Below, in pieces: positions 14,701-24,795 of a DNA stretch of 64,000 bases (position 1 is the stretch's first letter; the number at the start of each line of letters is the position of its first letter). Made by a program: the position numbers and the translations under genes. The DNA is taken from NCBI GenBank assembly GCA_038501625.1, contig JAZAYU010000221.1, positions 682,001 to 746,000 on the forward strand, read 5' to 3'. The notes beneath the pieces are model-generated. The model worked only from the letters and a program-made list of their open reading frames with translations. It did not search any database and was not told the DNA's origin. The DNA comes from Corbicula japonica. Taxonomy: Eukaryota > Mollusca > Bivalvia > Venerida > Cyrenidae.

Positions 14701-17349
14701 GCATGCGTCTTTTATTAATTTTCAATATGATTAAAACTTTTAACAAATGACTCGTATTAAATTTTTGACGTGTGTTATCGTACGTTTCGCTTAAAATGCA
14801 TTTATGCAATTCAAGCTTAAGCTTTAAATTTCTTCTTTTGCTTTATTAATGGCTCTGTGTAGAAAGAAAAGATGAAATATTAACACTCAACAGCAGTTTT
14901 TATTACTTCGTTGTAATGTGTCAAATTTAATAAAAAAATCATTTTCAATAAAATTGTGCTGTAATTCTGAGTCTTCGGTAGAAGGAAATGAATAAGTTGA
15001 AAAAAAAGAAACAGAAAGATTTTTAATAATTGGTTTCAAAACGGAAGAAACCAAACCAGCAAAAATTTTAACGTATGCAATCGATGATAAATTAGCAATT
15101 TTGGTGAGTGTATAATTGAGAGGATGAAACAATTATCAAACTCAGGCTTTTATTTTATTTCTTCTACCCGTAGTCAGTATGCATGTATGCATTGTCTTAA
15201 AGATCATTCAACATGTTTTAGCTTTACAAAAACCTAGTCAGTAATTACCATGTCCTTGTTTATAGATGGGTGGTTTTAATATCCCAGCCAAGTTGAACAT
15301 AGTTTTGAATATTGTTCAATCGCTCCAAGTATATACATTCTGTTTTTTATTTGCATTTGGCGTTGTCTGTGATTTGCAGAATTAATATTCTCAGATCCTC
15401 TGTCAATATTCTTTTTTTGTTTAGTTTCGTTGTTGTTTTGTTAGAACAAAGCAATTCTTTTAGCTGGGGACCATACGCCGCTTAACATGAAACGGATGGT
15501 ATATATCTGAAAATACCGCACTGAAGGGTCCATGATCAACGCCATATGCATACCATCTTTTGAGATATATTAAAATTGTTTTGTTTATTGGTGTAAATAT
15601 TGAATAGTGCTCAACCCGGGTCTAGGCGGCGTGGGCAGTAATATGCATTTCCATTTGCATTTTCTGCCCATGATTAGGCTCAATTAAACCGAGCCTGCAA
15701 TATTTTCATTTTGTCGTGTTCGGTGGCTTTCACAGTTCCTTTTTCATCCATGTCACAAAAAGGCTGTCATGAAGGTTAAACTTTTAGCCGCTTGAGATAA
15801 AATTGTTTAATTTTATTGGATGTGGTACCAAAAAGGTATACGTTAATGTGTGTCCTCATTTGAACGAGCTTTATTCAAGCTGGTGATAAAACTTACCATT
15901 TTGCAAACAATTTAATTATTTACTTTGAAGTACCAAAACTGATGTTTGTCGTTTTGTGTCAGAAAGTATTAAAGCGACAATAACCAAAGCTGTAAATATA
16001 TTCCGAAAGATACAGTTTATTGTAAATAACAAAGTTTGATTACTGTCTGAGGGTGGGGAAGAGCAGTCGGATAGGAATTCGCTAATTGGACAAAATTGCT
16101 CTTTCTTTCCTAGAACAATTGCGTTACAATGTTGGTATTTTTTTTAAATTTCAGCCTTGTAACAACACACTTTCTTGTTTCTATATTTGAATGATGTTAA
16201 AATATGTTAGTGATAAGGTCTCCATTATCGGCCATTGTGTTGCTTTACAATTGCTTTCTTTAGAGAAATATGCTTAACAAAACACACTAGGGGTATTTTA
16301 TTTGTTAAGTGTTTACTACACAATAGAAATCATCTGTAGGATCAGTTATATATTGTCTGAAAATATTCTGTTAAGGAAACAAAACGTTTCTGTATGCTTA
16401 GCACCTTTTTGTACTCTCTTTTCAAAAAACTGAATCAGTTATAAATATGCAAGTTTTACTAAACGATTAAGACGATCGGAAACGTCACAAATATACTGAG
16501 CCATTACAAAAATAACATAGAATACTCACTTAACATTAATGATGCCAGTGAATGCAAATATCTGGAGGAATTTGATCACCAATATGTTTATCTTGGTATT
16601 TATAGGTTCAGAATCTATCTGTTTAAAAAATGAAAAAGAAACACAATAACCTTGTTGTCGAAAATGGATAAGCGTTAGATTTTGTTTAATCTTTAATAAA
16701 AATGGAGGTTATTTGCAAAAACGGATATTTTTAGTAACTGTATCTTTTTCTTAGCATCAATGGACTTTTAAAAATTGTGTTTATCCTTCTGTAAATGCAA
16801 TAAATTTCTGAATTTGACAGCGAAATAATCTTTTTGTGATTTTTATGTTAAAATTATCGATCTTATTATTATTTAGGAAAGATGAGATAAACTTGACATG
16901 TGTGAAAAACACAACATTTTCCCGCTTCACCAAATGTTCAGATGCGTGCAAATACCACGAATAAAATGAACGATAAAATACAACATCCATAACCAAAATT
17001 TTTAAATAATAAAGATGGTGGGTTTCATTTTTGTTCATTATACTAGCAAGATTCTTTCTTTTCGTTAACCAACAAAAACTTTATATAATGGAGATATATT
17101 TTACTTTAAAGTTCGAAGATACGTTGTTCTTTAAATTCGAAGAAATAAATGAAATCGTCTTCTTAAGAAGTACAGTTTATGTGGTAGGGCTGGTTATGTG
17201 CAAGTGCATGTGCAGATGAATGTATATTTTACTAGCAGAAAAGAATGAATTACATGTACTTATCTCTTCTGTCTTTGATATATCTTGACTGCTTATGCGA
17301 ATTATATCAACCAATAAATTCAATTTTAATGCATAATAATAATAATAAT

Positions 17350-17412
<63 letters not shown>

Positions 17413-17752
17413 TATAATTGTTACTAACAATGCAATAACAACACGTCTCTTCATTTATAGTTGAGGATAAATGTTATCCATAGTCTATATTGCATTCTTA
17501 TCATGAAAAAAATTCATATCACTTAAGGTTAAATGCTGTACATTTATGTTTTTGTGTATGTTTTTTTTTTAAATTTCAGAAACCATGGAACTTATATACA
17601 ACAAGGCTGCGATGTATCCGATATTCATTTTTTGCCTGCATTTACCATTGTTTTTAATTTTGGCGGCTTTCTATTACAAGATTTTCAAACCACACTACAC
17701 CAAAAATAATAAACCAAGTCCTGGGAACGCTTCAGGTCAGGCGGACAAGTAA
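4066..17752 (+). CDS. claudin/PMP22-like multi-pass membrane protein gene (exon span; first exon not found)
   Basis: Four exons (4066-4195, 9702-9863, 11408-11551, 17580-17752) share a chain of phase-1 junctions that all stay open, ending at TAA 17750-17752. The joined frame gives about 202 residues. It starts with an extracellular-like loop (TPYW, CNLEGLFYTC, CVEGSC), recalling the W...GL(W/F)..C..C pattern of claudin, PMP22 and calcium-channel gamma proteins. Four hydrophobic segments follow, then a short polar tail rich in Lys, Asn and Pro. Known family members act in cell-cell junctions or as channel partners. A normal claudin has one membrane segment before this loop and three after it, so the missing first exon should hold TM1, and this model has one segment too many. 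The family call is inference; a distant tetraspan relative is possible. The introns are filled with repeats. Confidence 0.65.
4196..5378. other. intron of claudin-like gene
   Basis: No exon was recognised. Around 4598-4700 there is a degenerate set of short repeats of the type ctgggccaatacgaa (three to four imperfect units). The same word, in the form attgggcc, recurs in the palindromic element at 5379-5509, so the two may be related. Confidence 0.45.
5379..5509. mobile_element. palindromic MITE (snap-back)
   Basis: The sequence ttaatcaagtgaattcatat at the left edge is mirrored by its reverse complement at the right edge. The arms continue through ggcgttgttattgggcc / ggcccaataacaacgc. About 45 bp per arm fold onto a loop rich in cggcc. 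The ttaa at each tip could be target duplication or part of the element. It is non-coding and lies in an intron. Confidence 0.8.
5668..6845 (-). mobile_element. truncated Penelope-like element tail (copy 2)
   Basis: This is a long minus-strand copy. It runs from the end box atgcatatcaggaatcgcc through the perfect stem cagtggcaa/ttgccactg (5905-5930), the INPSTVDHYAYLF block and the C-terminal frame. It reaches back into the reverse transcriptase ORF as far as the block matching ELQLNKANTSEKQANFLDL. It contains the GA-repeat tract at 5749-5790, which is an expansion of the agagag word found at this spot in other copies. Confidence 0.85.
5749..5790 (+). repeat. (GA)n microsatellite
   Basis: About 21 perfect AG units lie inside the Penelope tail. 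In the master-like copy (about 49250-49265) the same place has only a short ctctctctct tract, so this is a local expansion. Poly-Arg/Glu and poly-Ser/Leu frames across it are artefacts. Confidence 0.95.
8546..8645 (+). repeat. degenerate minisatellite, G/T-rich on the + strand
   Basis: A 9-12 bp word of the type atttgggtgg / atttggtgta is repeated about eight times with drift (gtggatttggtgtagatttg and so on). Open frames across it (Gln/Ile/His/Pro repeats on the minus strand) are by-products of the repeat. Confidence 0.8.
9053..9080. promoter_or_regulatory. NRF-1-like palindrome pair
   Basis: tgcgcatgcgc at 9053-9063 matches the palindromic NRF-1 recognition core (GCGCATGCGC), and a second half gcatgcgca sits at 9072-9080. 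The site is about 0.6 kb upstream of the 9702 exon in otherwise AT-rich sequence. NRF-1 sites usually mark promoters, so an internal promoter is conceivable. No transcript evidence is available. Confidence 0.4.
9702..9863 (+). CDS. claudin-like gene, exon with second membrane segment
   Basis: Acceptor acatgtttcag precedes 9702 and donor gtacgc follows 9863. Entry and exit are both phase 1. The frame begins I/FDHDLFGVCVASFALTCI, continues TAVGMIISF (a membrane segment of about 22 residues), a basic loop RKLMMKQKEDLFRE, and the start of another hydrophobic stretch (AVLVLFIVFICG). It joins seamlessly to the 11408 exon as C+AG (Gln). Confidence 0.75.
9864..11407. other. intron of claudin-like gene
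   Basis: AT-rich, with no exon or shared repeat recognised. Confidence 0.5.
11408..11551 (+). CDS. claudin-like gene, exon with third and fourth membrane segments
   Basis: Acceptor attttcag, donor gtaagt, phase 1 on both sides. The frame reads ILSGTAAIIVLRRYN (end of a membrane helix and a short loop), then MGWSAILFTTLGLPVFIV followed by AVIIVLFVALFKW, a long hydrophobic helix. Codon choice and open frame are clean over 48 codons, while the other frames contain stops or make little sense. Confidence 0.75.
11552..12234. other. intron of claudin-like gene
   Basis: No exon was recognised. There is an AT dinucleotide-rich patch near 11655-11705. Confidence 0.5.
12235..12545 (+). mobile_element. 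truncated Penelope-like element tail (copy 3)
   Basis: Only the last 300 bp of the element are present: gatgggtgggttggag, the aacctggtttaaaccctcag block, the perfect stem cagtggcaa/ttgccactg (12341-12360), the gctgtgtggggag block and the end box gatatgcatatttcac. A separate scrap of the same tail in reverse orientation is visible at about 12700-12780 (accgccttgaaacaattacc). Confidence 0.8.
12862..12953 (+). repeat. GGT/GGC-rich low-complexity tract
   Basis: Imperfect ggtggtggcggt units read as poly-Gly on the + strand and poly-Pro on the minus strand. No flanking splice sites or conserved frame support a coding role. Confidence 0.85.
13280..13535 (-). repeat. tRNA-like-containing repeat, copy 1
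   Basis: On the minus strand the element ends with a tRNA-like block: gtcccggttagctcagttgg (A-box-like) and, about 50 nt later, gcgggttcgctcccagct (B-box-like). Upstream of it lies about 150 bp of unique body shared with 62088-62338 (cggggagactttttacggcc, tactgataacagtactga). Both outer edges carry a short inverted word, gatag(t/c)g. The tRNA-like part is at the 3' side of the element, unlike a standard SINE. Confidence 0.75.
13536..15254. other. intron of claudin-like gene
   Basis: AT-rich non-coding sequence with no exon or shared repeat recognised. The minus open frame at 14887-15132 has neither splice context nor a recognisable domain. Confidence 0.45.
15255..15735 (+). repeat. dispersed repeat, copy 2 (pair with 775-1245)
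   Basis: This is the same repeat as 775-1245 and in the same orientation, from tagatgggtggttttaatat to the cgtgttcggtggctttcaca block. It is strongly diverged, so it is not a recent duplicate. Confidence 0.75.
15736..17333. other. intron of claudin-like gene
   Basis: No exon was recognised. The short open frames here have no domain and no splice context. Confidence 0.45.
17334..17416 (+). repeat. (AAT)n microsatellite
   Basis: Roughly 26 aat units with two single interruptions (aatt), ending in ataattgtt. It lies 160 bp upstream of the 17580 exon. Confidence 0.95.
17580..17752 (+). CDS. claudin-like gene, terminal exon with stop
   Basis: The strong acceptor (ten T, then aaatttcag) precedes 17580. 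Phase-1 entry completes a Glu codon from the 11408 exon. The frame reads TMELIYNKAAMYPIFIFCLH, then LPLFLILAAFYYKIFKP (a membrane helix), a polar tail and TAA at 17750-17752. An internal donor-like site cag|gtcagg follows 17734; using it (phase 1) would skip the last residues and allow joining to the 22932 exon. The stop itself overlaps a second donor-like gtaaac. Confidence 0.7.
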
Positions 17753-17871
17753 ACAATCGACGAACGACCCCAGCGATGTCTGTGATAACTATAGGTGAGA
17801 GATTGATTTTGTGTGTTTGTGGTTTTAGAATAACACACCAATAAAATGATCTTTTTATAGTGCAAAAAATT

Positions 17872-18970
17872 AAATATGCATATCAGGAATTACCATATCC
17901 AGCAGATACAGCCTTCCCACACAGCCAAAAAAGTAGAGAGGAAAAGAGAGCATGGTATTACAATAATCAGTTTCAAAATGGACATCACAAACAATTAACG
18001 AAAGTGAGAACCCGAGGGGTTACCGCTTTGGAACGGTCAGTGATACAAATTTGCCACTGGGGGTTTAAACCAGGTTCTAGGGTACCCCATCAGGTTCTCA
18101 TATCAATAAACAAGTACAAGTTGTCTTGGTGAAATAACTCCAGCACACCCATCAGCTCTACAATATTCCATGCAAAAGCACAGAAACATTTAAAACATAA
18201 GCTATTAGCAATGTAAAGCAAAAAGGGCGGGTACTCAATGATCTTACCGAGACAAGAGCACCTGGACTCAAATCAGTAAGAACACGATGACAGGGATAAA
18301 AGAAACTAATCGAGCCTTTAGGTTCTTTTACTATATATAATAGAAGATTTCCCCATAAACCCTCATAAACTCCTTAACCCTTCCATCGTCATGCAACCAA
18401 AGAGGTAACCATAATGATAAACTGTAAATTGCTAATTCACCAGGCATGAAGAGCGCTGGAGTCCTTTCTATTTAAATTTACAGATGGTGTATACGCATAA
18501 CTTACAAATATTTAAATTGCATTATATTTTCTTAAATTATTAAAGTAGCTCTCCATAAAATATCTGTGAAAAACCTTGTTGCAATAAATATTTTAAACTT
18601 CACCTGAAAAATCTGTGAGACGGCGTAAAAACTTTGCGATTTGAAAAAGTTTTTCTTTAATTATTGATACAGCTAATTATATTTTCAATGTGTTTCTGTT
18701 ATGCAAAGATTACATTCAGTGAAATTAACATAATTACATGTAAGCAGGGAGATGTAAAACCCGTAAGATGTTGCACGAGGAACATCGCCGTCTAAACACG
18801 CAAAATTAACTGTTTAAAAATTAAAATAATCTTTTTTATCATCTTTATATTTTATTAGTGACGTAATCATTTTCAATGGAAATATTTAGATCTAGAAAAT
18901 GTGTTTGTTTGTCTGAAGTGTTCGCTTAATTCAGTTGTATTTCCTTAGGATAACTGTTATTAACCCGTGA
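17872..18970 (-). mobile_element. truncated Penelope-like element tail (copy 4)
   Basis: On the minus strand this shows the end box atgcatatcaggaatt, a decayed stem (cagtgatac/ttgccactg), the gaacacgatgacaggg block, and a badly eroded C-terminal frame up to the block matching DFNFN...LDGDVPRATSYGV. It is more diverged than the neighbouring copies and so probably older. Confidence 0.8.
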
Positions 18971-19449
18971 TGGAAAATGGCTGTTATCTATACTGAGCAA
19001 AAATGAAAACTTACCAGTCTTTAAATTCAAAAAAAAAATTGTTCTGTGGTTGCATTTTTTACTTTATTTAATTAATTAAGTATTTTTGCATATCGGGTCA
19101 TTTGAAAAAGTGGGGAAATGTTGTTATTTTTTCAGAGAGGTCACTATTATCTCCTCATTCCTAAATAATGATAAGATCGATAATTTTAAATATGAAAGTC
19201 CCAAACAGATTATTTGATTGTCAAAATTAGCTGCTTATGGCTTGCACAGATTGATAAACACATTTTAAGTCCTCTGATGCAAAGAAATAAGACACAGTTA
19301 TTAAAATATCCGTTTTCAAATTATCTTCCTTTTAATTGAAGAAAGACCAAACGCCAATGCTTAATTTTACAGAACCACATTTTTGTTCTTTTTTCTCTCT
19401 ATTAAACCGATCAATTCTGAACCGACTGCTTCCAAGATAAATATACTAA

Positions 19450-19629
19450 AAGAAATAAGAAACGCAACTTCTTTAAACAAGAAATACATTTCAAGTTTAA
19501 AGAAGTTGCGTTTCTAATTTCTTCAAGTACATATAATATAGTAAAAGAAATTAAAAAGGAATTAAAAACGCAACTTTTATCATGAAACATTTTTTATGTT
19601 TAAAGAAGTTGCGTTTCTAATTTCTTTAA
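19450..19629 (+). repeat. twin hairpin locus
   Basis: agaaacgcaacttctttaaa at 19459 is followed 17 nt later by its reverse complement gtttaaagaagttgcgtttct (19495-19515), with flanking pairing extending the stem to about 27 bp with one mismatch. A second arm pair sits at 19567-19620 (aacgcaactt ... gtttaaagaagttgcgtttc). The right arms of both hairpins continue identically (aatttctt.aag). It may be a tandemly duplicated snap-back element or a pre-miRNA-like locus. Confidence 0.8.
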
Positions 19630-20599
19630 GAATATATTGCAGTCTCTGTAATATATGTTTCCCACGTTATTTTTTCAAGTTTTCAATTTGGCTCCATATA
19701 TATTTAAAAATCATCAAGGTACCTCGAAATGTTGTAAAATGCTGTAAAAAAGGCATTTTGGTGTTCGATAGTAAGACATAACAGTGTAAAAACATATAGG
19801 CAACAAGGGGTGCACAGTTACTTTAGTATCATTTAAATGCCTATTAATTGTTTATAAATAGAGGTACCTAATCTAACATGAATGTTATCCAATAAGAAAA
19901 AAAATCAATCTTTTAGGTCTTGAGAAGTCCATAAAGTATAATAAAAATAAGAACCGTCTGTAAAATGTTCTATGTTAATTACAACCAATAAAAACTTTAT
20001 TTTCTCTAGCAAACTTTTTTTTGTTAAATAAGTCGTAGAGCATGTCTATTATTATTAATGAAGCTGTGAGTTGTACAAGTGGAATAATAAGTTGACAAAC
20101 AGAACGCCCTTAAATTTATTTTATTAAATTTTCTTTAAAATGTGAATGGTTAGTTGACCAAACAAAAACCTTTTCGCAATCATTCAATATATTAGCTATT
20201 TAGGAAAAATACGCGTTTGTGGAAAATCAGATATAATCAGGCATACGTGCTTTTCTCCTCCACTGACATTATGTACCCTCAAGATTCCTCGCCAAACTAT
20301 CACCTTATATTCATTTTGACTATAGATTTGTTTAAAAAAATTACAAGAAAAACAATGCAAATAATCATTTTCAAGTTTCTGTCCTCTTTTACCCAATAGC
20401 GACAAACGCAATTTTCAGATAATATGATAAAAATGGATATTATTATAAATCAAAGCACTGCAGTTTAGTTTAAGTGAAAAATAATTGCATAAATGAGTTT
20501 AATTTTGTTTCAAATGAGCCTTACGTTGGAAAGCAGGGTTATCCGCAAAACCTTATTTGGGGAACTGTCCTTGTTCACTCAAACAGTAGAGTGCTTAGC
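19630..20599. other. non-coding
   Basis: No exon was recognised. The part at 19750-19870 (ggtgttcgatag ... ggtgcacagtta ... cctattaattg ... gaggtacctaatctaacat) has a diverged counterpart at 22745-22870, a weak old duplication. Confidence 0.45.
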
Positions 20600-21385
20600 G
20601 TTATATCGATTGGCAAGAACACGATGAGACGGATAAAAGAAACAAATCGAGCTTTTATGTTCTTTTAAGAAAATATTTCCCTACAAACCTTCATAAACTC
20701 TAAAACCCCTGCCCCCGTCGTGCAACCAAAAAGGCAAGCATAATGATCAACTGTAGATGGGTTAATCACCAATCCTGCAGAGCGATGTAAAATATCATGT
20801 AAACCTTGTCATGTTAACAGTTCTTTTTAAATTTACAGATGGTTTTTACGAATAACCGGGTGAAATTAACATTACCTTTAATCTTCTTGAGTTTATGAAT
20901 TATATCGCTCCATAAAAAAACTGGCTGTGAAATATCATGTTGCAATAGTGATTTTAAACTGCACCTGTATTTTTGAATTAGATTTCGGTATCGGCGATAA
21001 AACATGCAAAAGGCTTTCGTTAATTTGTGATACCGATAACCCTGTTTTAAAAGTTTTTCTGTAATGCAACGATTACGTTCATTGAAATCTTAAACATCGT
21101 AGCAAGCTCTTGAAACGCGAACAAGCTGTGAGATATTAACCCCGTAAGATGTTGCACGAGGAACATCGCCGTCTAAAAACAGAATATTTACCATATTTAA
21201 ATTAAAATCATCTCTTTTATCATATATTTTAGAAGTGGCGTAACCATTTTCAATGGACGGGTTTAGATCAAGAAAGTTTGCTTGCTTTTCTGAAGTTTTC
21301 GCTTTATTAAGCTGTATTTTTTTCGGACAAATCTTATTAACCAGTGATGGAAAATTGTTATTATCTATAATGTTACCTCGAGGTG
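20600..21385 (-). mobile_element. truncated Penelope-like element tail (copy 5)
   Basis: This minus-strand copy reaches from the gaacacgatgagac block (end box and stem missing) back through the C-terminal frame (RCSLKSLLQHDISQPVF) into the reverse transcriptase, as far as the block next to its catalytic motif (aatgttacctcgaggtg equals the TSRYL region). It lacks the terminal 300 bp, so it is truncated at both ends. Confidence 0.8.
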
Positions 21386-22931
21386 TTGTTAAAAGTAAAG
21401 ATCACGTTCCAGACGGAACGGATAATTTAGATAATTAGACTCTTACTCAGTCGTTATTTATGGATAGACTCTTACTCAGTCGTTATCTATAAAAACCTAG
21501 CGGCCTCGTATTGGCTTTTGAAGGACGTCACATTTGGAGTCTGTAACTATTCCTAAATCCTCTCTTCAGCTTCTTATTAGCTAGGCTTATTACTAATAAA
21601 GATATTTCCGACAAAGGACAATAAACATAAACATGTACATGGATTTTGTCTAGTAAATGTACACTGTGAATGATAAACAAGATGTAGAGCTTATAAATTT
21701 ATTAAACCAAAGCAAATAAAATGTGTAGAGACCAATGAAAAGAGATTAGCTACTTATTTTGCTGACCACAAATCTACGAACGTGTGCAGCATTTTGTAAA
21801 AATCGGGGATCAGAAGTACCACAGGGAATGTTTTACATGGTTCAGCTAGCTCAACATCCGTCGGTACTTTCTTGATCATTTTCCTTAACTGTTATCTTGA
21901 ATTTTGCCACTAATCAACTGGTTGCTAAAGTTTTCATAAGGTTTTGAATGTAAAAATTATCTTTGGAACACCAGAACACACAGTTTTGCCGAAATCATAA
22001 ATCGGGTAACGAAACTGAAAATAGTAGACTCTACAAGTTTAAGCTTTATTTAGTTGTAATTTGGTTTTGAATCAACAAAAAAATCTTTGGAACATGCGAT
22101 AACACATACTTTCGCAGAAGTATCAAATCGGGTCATAAAACTGTCAATAATAGACAATACAAAATTTTGCTTTCCAAAAAGCTAGTCGGTCATAAGCATA
22201 ACCTTTTAACAACAAAAAAAAGGCGCTGTAGTGCATACTTTTGCGAATTTGAATTCAATATGTTAGGTTGTTATTCGAAGTCATGAGACATACTAAGTGA
22301 AAATCAACATTCTAACGATATTATTCTAGATCAGAAAGAACAATTTTATCATACCTGCGAGTCCCTGACAGACTGTTAACGTTTTCCTCTCCTTCCCTAT
22401 GACTGTGAAAAAAACTTTGTTTTTTTAACATATTCTGTAGCTTTTGATATATATTTACAGCTTGATAATCGTTGCTTTATAACACTTTTTGACACAAAAA
22501 AATTGTTTGACAAACTTTACCATTTTGGTTTACTTCCAAGTAAATTATTAACTTGTTCGCAAACAGGGTTATATTTATAACCAGCTTATATACGTCTCAT
22601 TCGAAAGAGAAAATAACTATAAATAAACTTACATTTTTGTATGGCATCCAGTAAAAGTGGCTTAAAATTCAAACTTTTCTGCCGTCTTGTTAAAAGGCTG
22701 TGCTAATGACCGACTAGCTTTTTGGAAAGCTAAAACTTGTTTGATCGGTGTTCGATAGAAAGAGATAGCATAAAGTCTTTTTCATTACGGTATTAAAAAA
22801 AGATCATCAACCAGCGGTGCACAATTAGTTCCCTACTGCCTATTAATAGAGATACCAAATCTAACATTAATATCAGTAATGTTAAATGATTGATATCCAC
22901 TTTACCTAAAGTTATACATTTTATCACACAG
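21386..22931. other. non-coding with internal duplications
   Basis: Two direct, diverged units start at about 21960 and 22085 (atctttggaaca.c ... aaatcggg...aaactg). A reverse copy of 22168-22215 (gctttccaaaaagctagtcg, then gtcat) appears at 22685-22735 (cgactagctttttggaaagc). Also present are two pairs of gactcttactcagtcgttat (21437 and 21465). No coding frame. Confidence 0.6.
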
Positions 22932-23119
22932 ATTCTTCTCCTCACAATCTGCCGTCATTCTGGAGTAAAACTTCTGAACGTATCAGCAAAACCAATATGA
23001 CAAAAGACGATTTCATCAAGTTGCGTGTATACAAGGTGTGGTCATCGGGATATGTCGGTGTTGGAAGAGATGCAACAGTAGTAGGAACACACAAGTTCAT
23101 CAGGATCGCAGATATTTAA
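22932..23119 (+). CDS. candidate terminal exon, unknown family
   Basis: Acceptor tatcacacag precedes 22932, and the frame is open to TAA 23117-23119. Phase-1 entry gives D/x-SSPHNLPSFWSKTSERIS, then KTNMTKDDFIKLRVYKVW, SSGYVGVGRDATVVGT and HKFIRIADI. The composition is protein-like, with no stop in 62 codons in AT-rich DNA. It is phase-compatible with the internal donor at 17735 of the claudin-like gene (completing Asp), so it may be an alternative C-terminal tail. It could equally be the last exon of another gene. No domain was recognised. Confidence 0.5.
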
Positions 23120-23604
23120 TGTCGTTTCAAACTCTGTGTTGTTCTCATTTTGTTCACCCGGCACACAAGAATATTCGGTATATCATTGTATGATTGTCTT
23201 CGGTTACCTTTCCTGTTGTCTAATAATACTTATTGAATATATTGTTTATTTGCTCAATCTCAGGAGAATTGGGATTTTGATTTCGTAATGAATCAAATCT
23301 ATATACAAGATGGGAACTAAGATCGTCAATATTGCAACTATCCCTCCAAAACACTTTGTCGAGTCCTATTAATGTTTTTTAATAACAAGGTTTTACTGTG
23401 TTATTGTAATAATGATGAACGGAACATGACAAAGCATATAAAATTTCAGAAGGTCAACCTTTGATACAATACATTTTGATGAAGTTGACATTAGTTTTGT
23501 TTTCAAGATGAACATGAGTGTGGTTTTCGATTCCAATATCAACGTAAGATTATCCTTGCAAAAATGGAAATGATCAAACATTTCGGAATATAAAAATATA
23601 TGCG

Positions 23605-23690
23605 CCAGCCGCGAATCGAACCGTGACTGCGTGCGTGAGAGGCGGACATTCTACATCTGCTTCACCGAGCTTGTTAAAGAATTTGCTTAA
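23605..23690 (-). repeat. tRNA-derived relic (degenerate)
   Basis: The minus strand reads ctcggtgaagcagatgtaga, then tgtccgcctctcacgc and cacggttcgattcgcgg. B-box-like ggttcgatt and an anticodon-arm-like segment with ctc are visible. The acceptor and T stems do not pair, so this is not a functional tRNA gene. Confidence 0.5.
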
Positions 23691-24656
23691 ACTAAAATCT
23701 ATAAAATAATTAATATATAATTAAAATAATATAATAATTTATATCAATAATTTTTATAAATTTTAAATGTTTGAGTGTCAATGTGATTGTTATGTTTTAC
23801 TTCAGAAACAGTTTTATTTTCAGAGTGCAACTGAGACTGGCCTGTTTTCGTTCAATTAAATTTCGCAAAGTCTATTTATAGCATTTTTTTAGCTTTAGGT
23901 GTTTTTGGTACTTGTTTGGTTACTTTCTCACTTTTCGTACATATTAGTGCATTTTCGAAAAATGAAAAGTCAACTTTAGATGGTTAGATATGAGTACAGA
24001 ATATATTGAGATCGCACTGTTTCTCCGACAAATCGGCGAACCTATTCTTTTTAAATTAATAGTATAGATTGTGTATGCGATCACGCAATATTATGGTAAA
24101 TGTATAGAACTAAGTCCAACACACTTGTTACTCTAAGATGTTTTACACAGCTACATTGTCAGCATTCGTACTTGATGCTATACACATATGATTTGTAATG
24201 TTCAAGACTGTCGCTTTGAACTCCTGAAGTTTAAGTGCAAATACACGTTAAAAACCTGTATTTGTACATTTGAAATAAACGTATGTCATGTTTATTGTAT
24301 TTTGTGTTTTAAGCACAGACGTTGCAATTTAGACCAAACATTGGCAAAAGAACCCTGTCGTCCGATTTTGGGAAATTGCTGTAATCTCCGAGACTTAAGC
24401 ACAATTACAATTATTATCTATGATACGATGTTTACTGAAATAATCTTGAATTTGAAATCATCTGGAAAAATAGAAAATACGTTAAGGTCAGTCTGTGTAG
24501 ACTGAAATAAAATTATCTTCCGAAATTTTGCATCCAAAATTATAGTGTTTTTTTTTCTAGTAATGGAATGTGTAATTTTCGCTACGTTTATTTAGTTATT
24601 GCAACTAGTCTGCATCCAATATGTGGTAACTTATAAAAAGATTCTAAGGCATAGTT

Positions 24657-24795
24657 AAAATGATATTGCTTCTAGCTGGGAGCGAACCCGCCATTCCGGC
24701 AACGTAACCAATTAAGCTAGCCGGGACAACCCCCAAAAGGTTGATCGTATAGCTTTGATATACGTTACCATCACTGCAAGTCAGCAGTGACATAT
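24657..24795 (-). repeat. tRNA-like-containing repeat, copy 2 (partial)
   Basis: This is the same family as 13280-13535 and 62088-62338. The minus strand shows gttgtcccggctagctta and gcgggttcgctcccagct, plus the adjacent body cgtatatcaaagctatac. It is shorter by an internal deletion in the tRNA-like part and lacks the distal half of the body. Confidence 0.7.

Noticed and set aside
24188..24505. 105-codon Cys-rich + frame
   Set aside because: No acceptor, donor or domain that I recognise, and no repeat support; probably chance.
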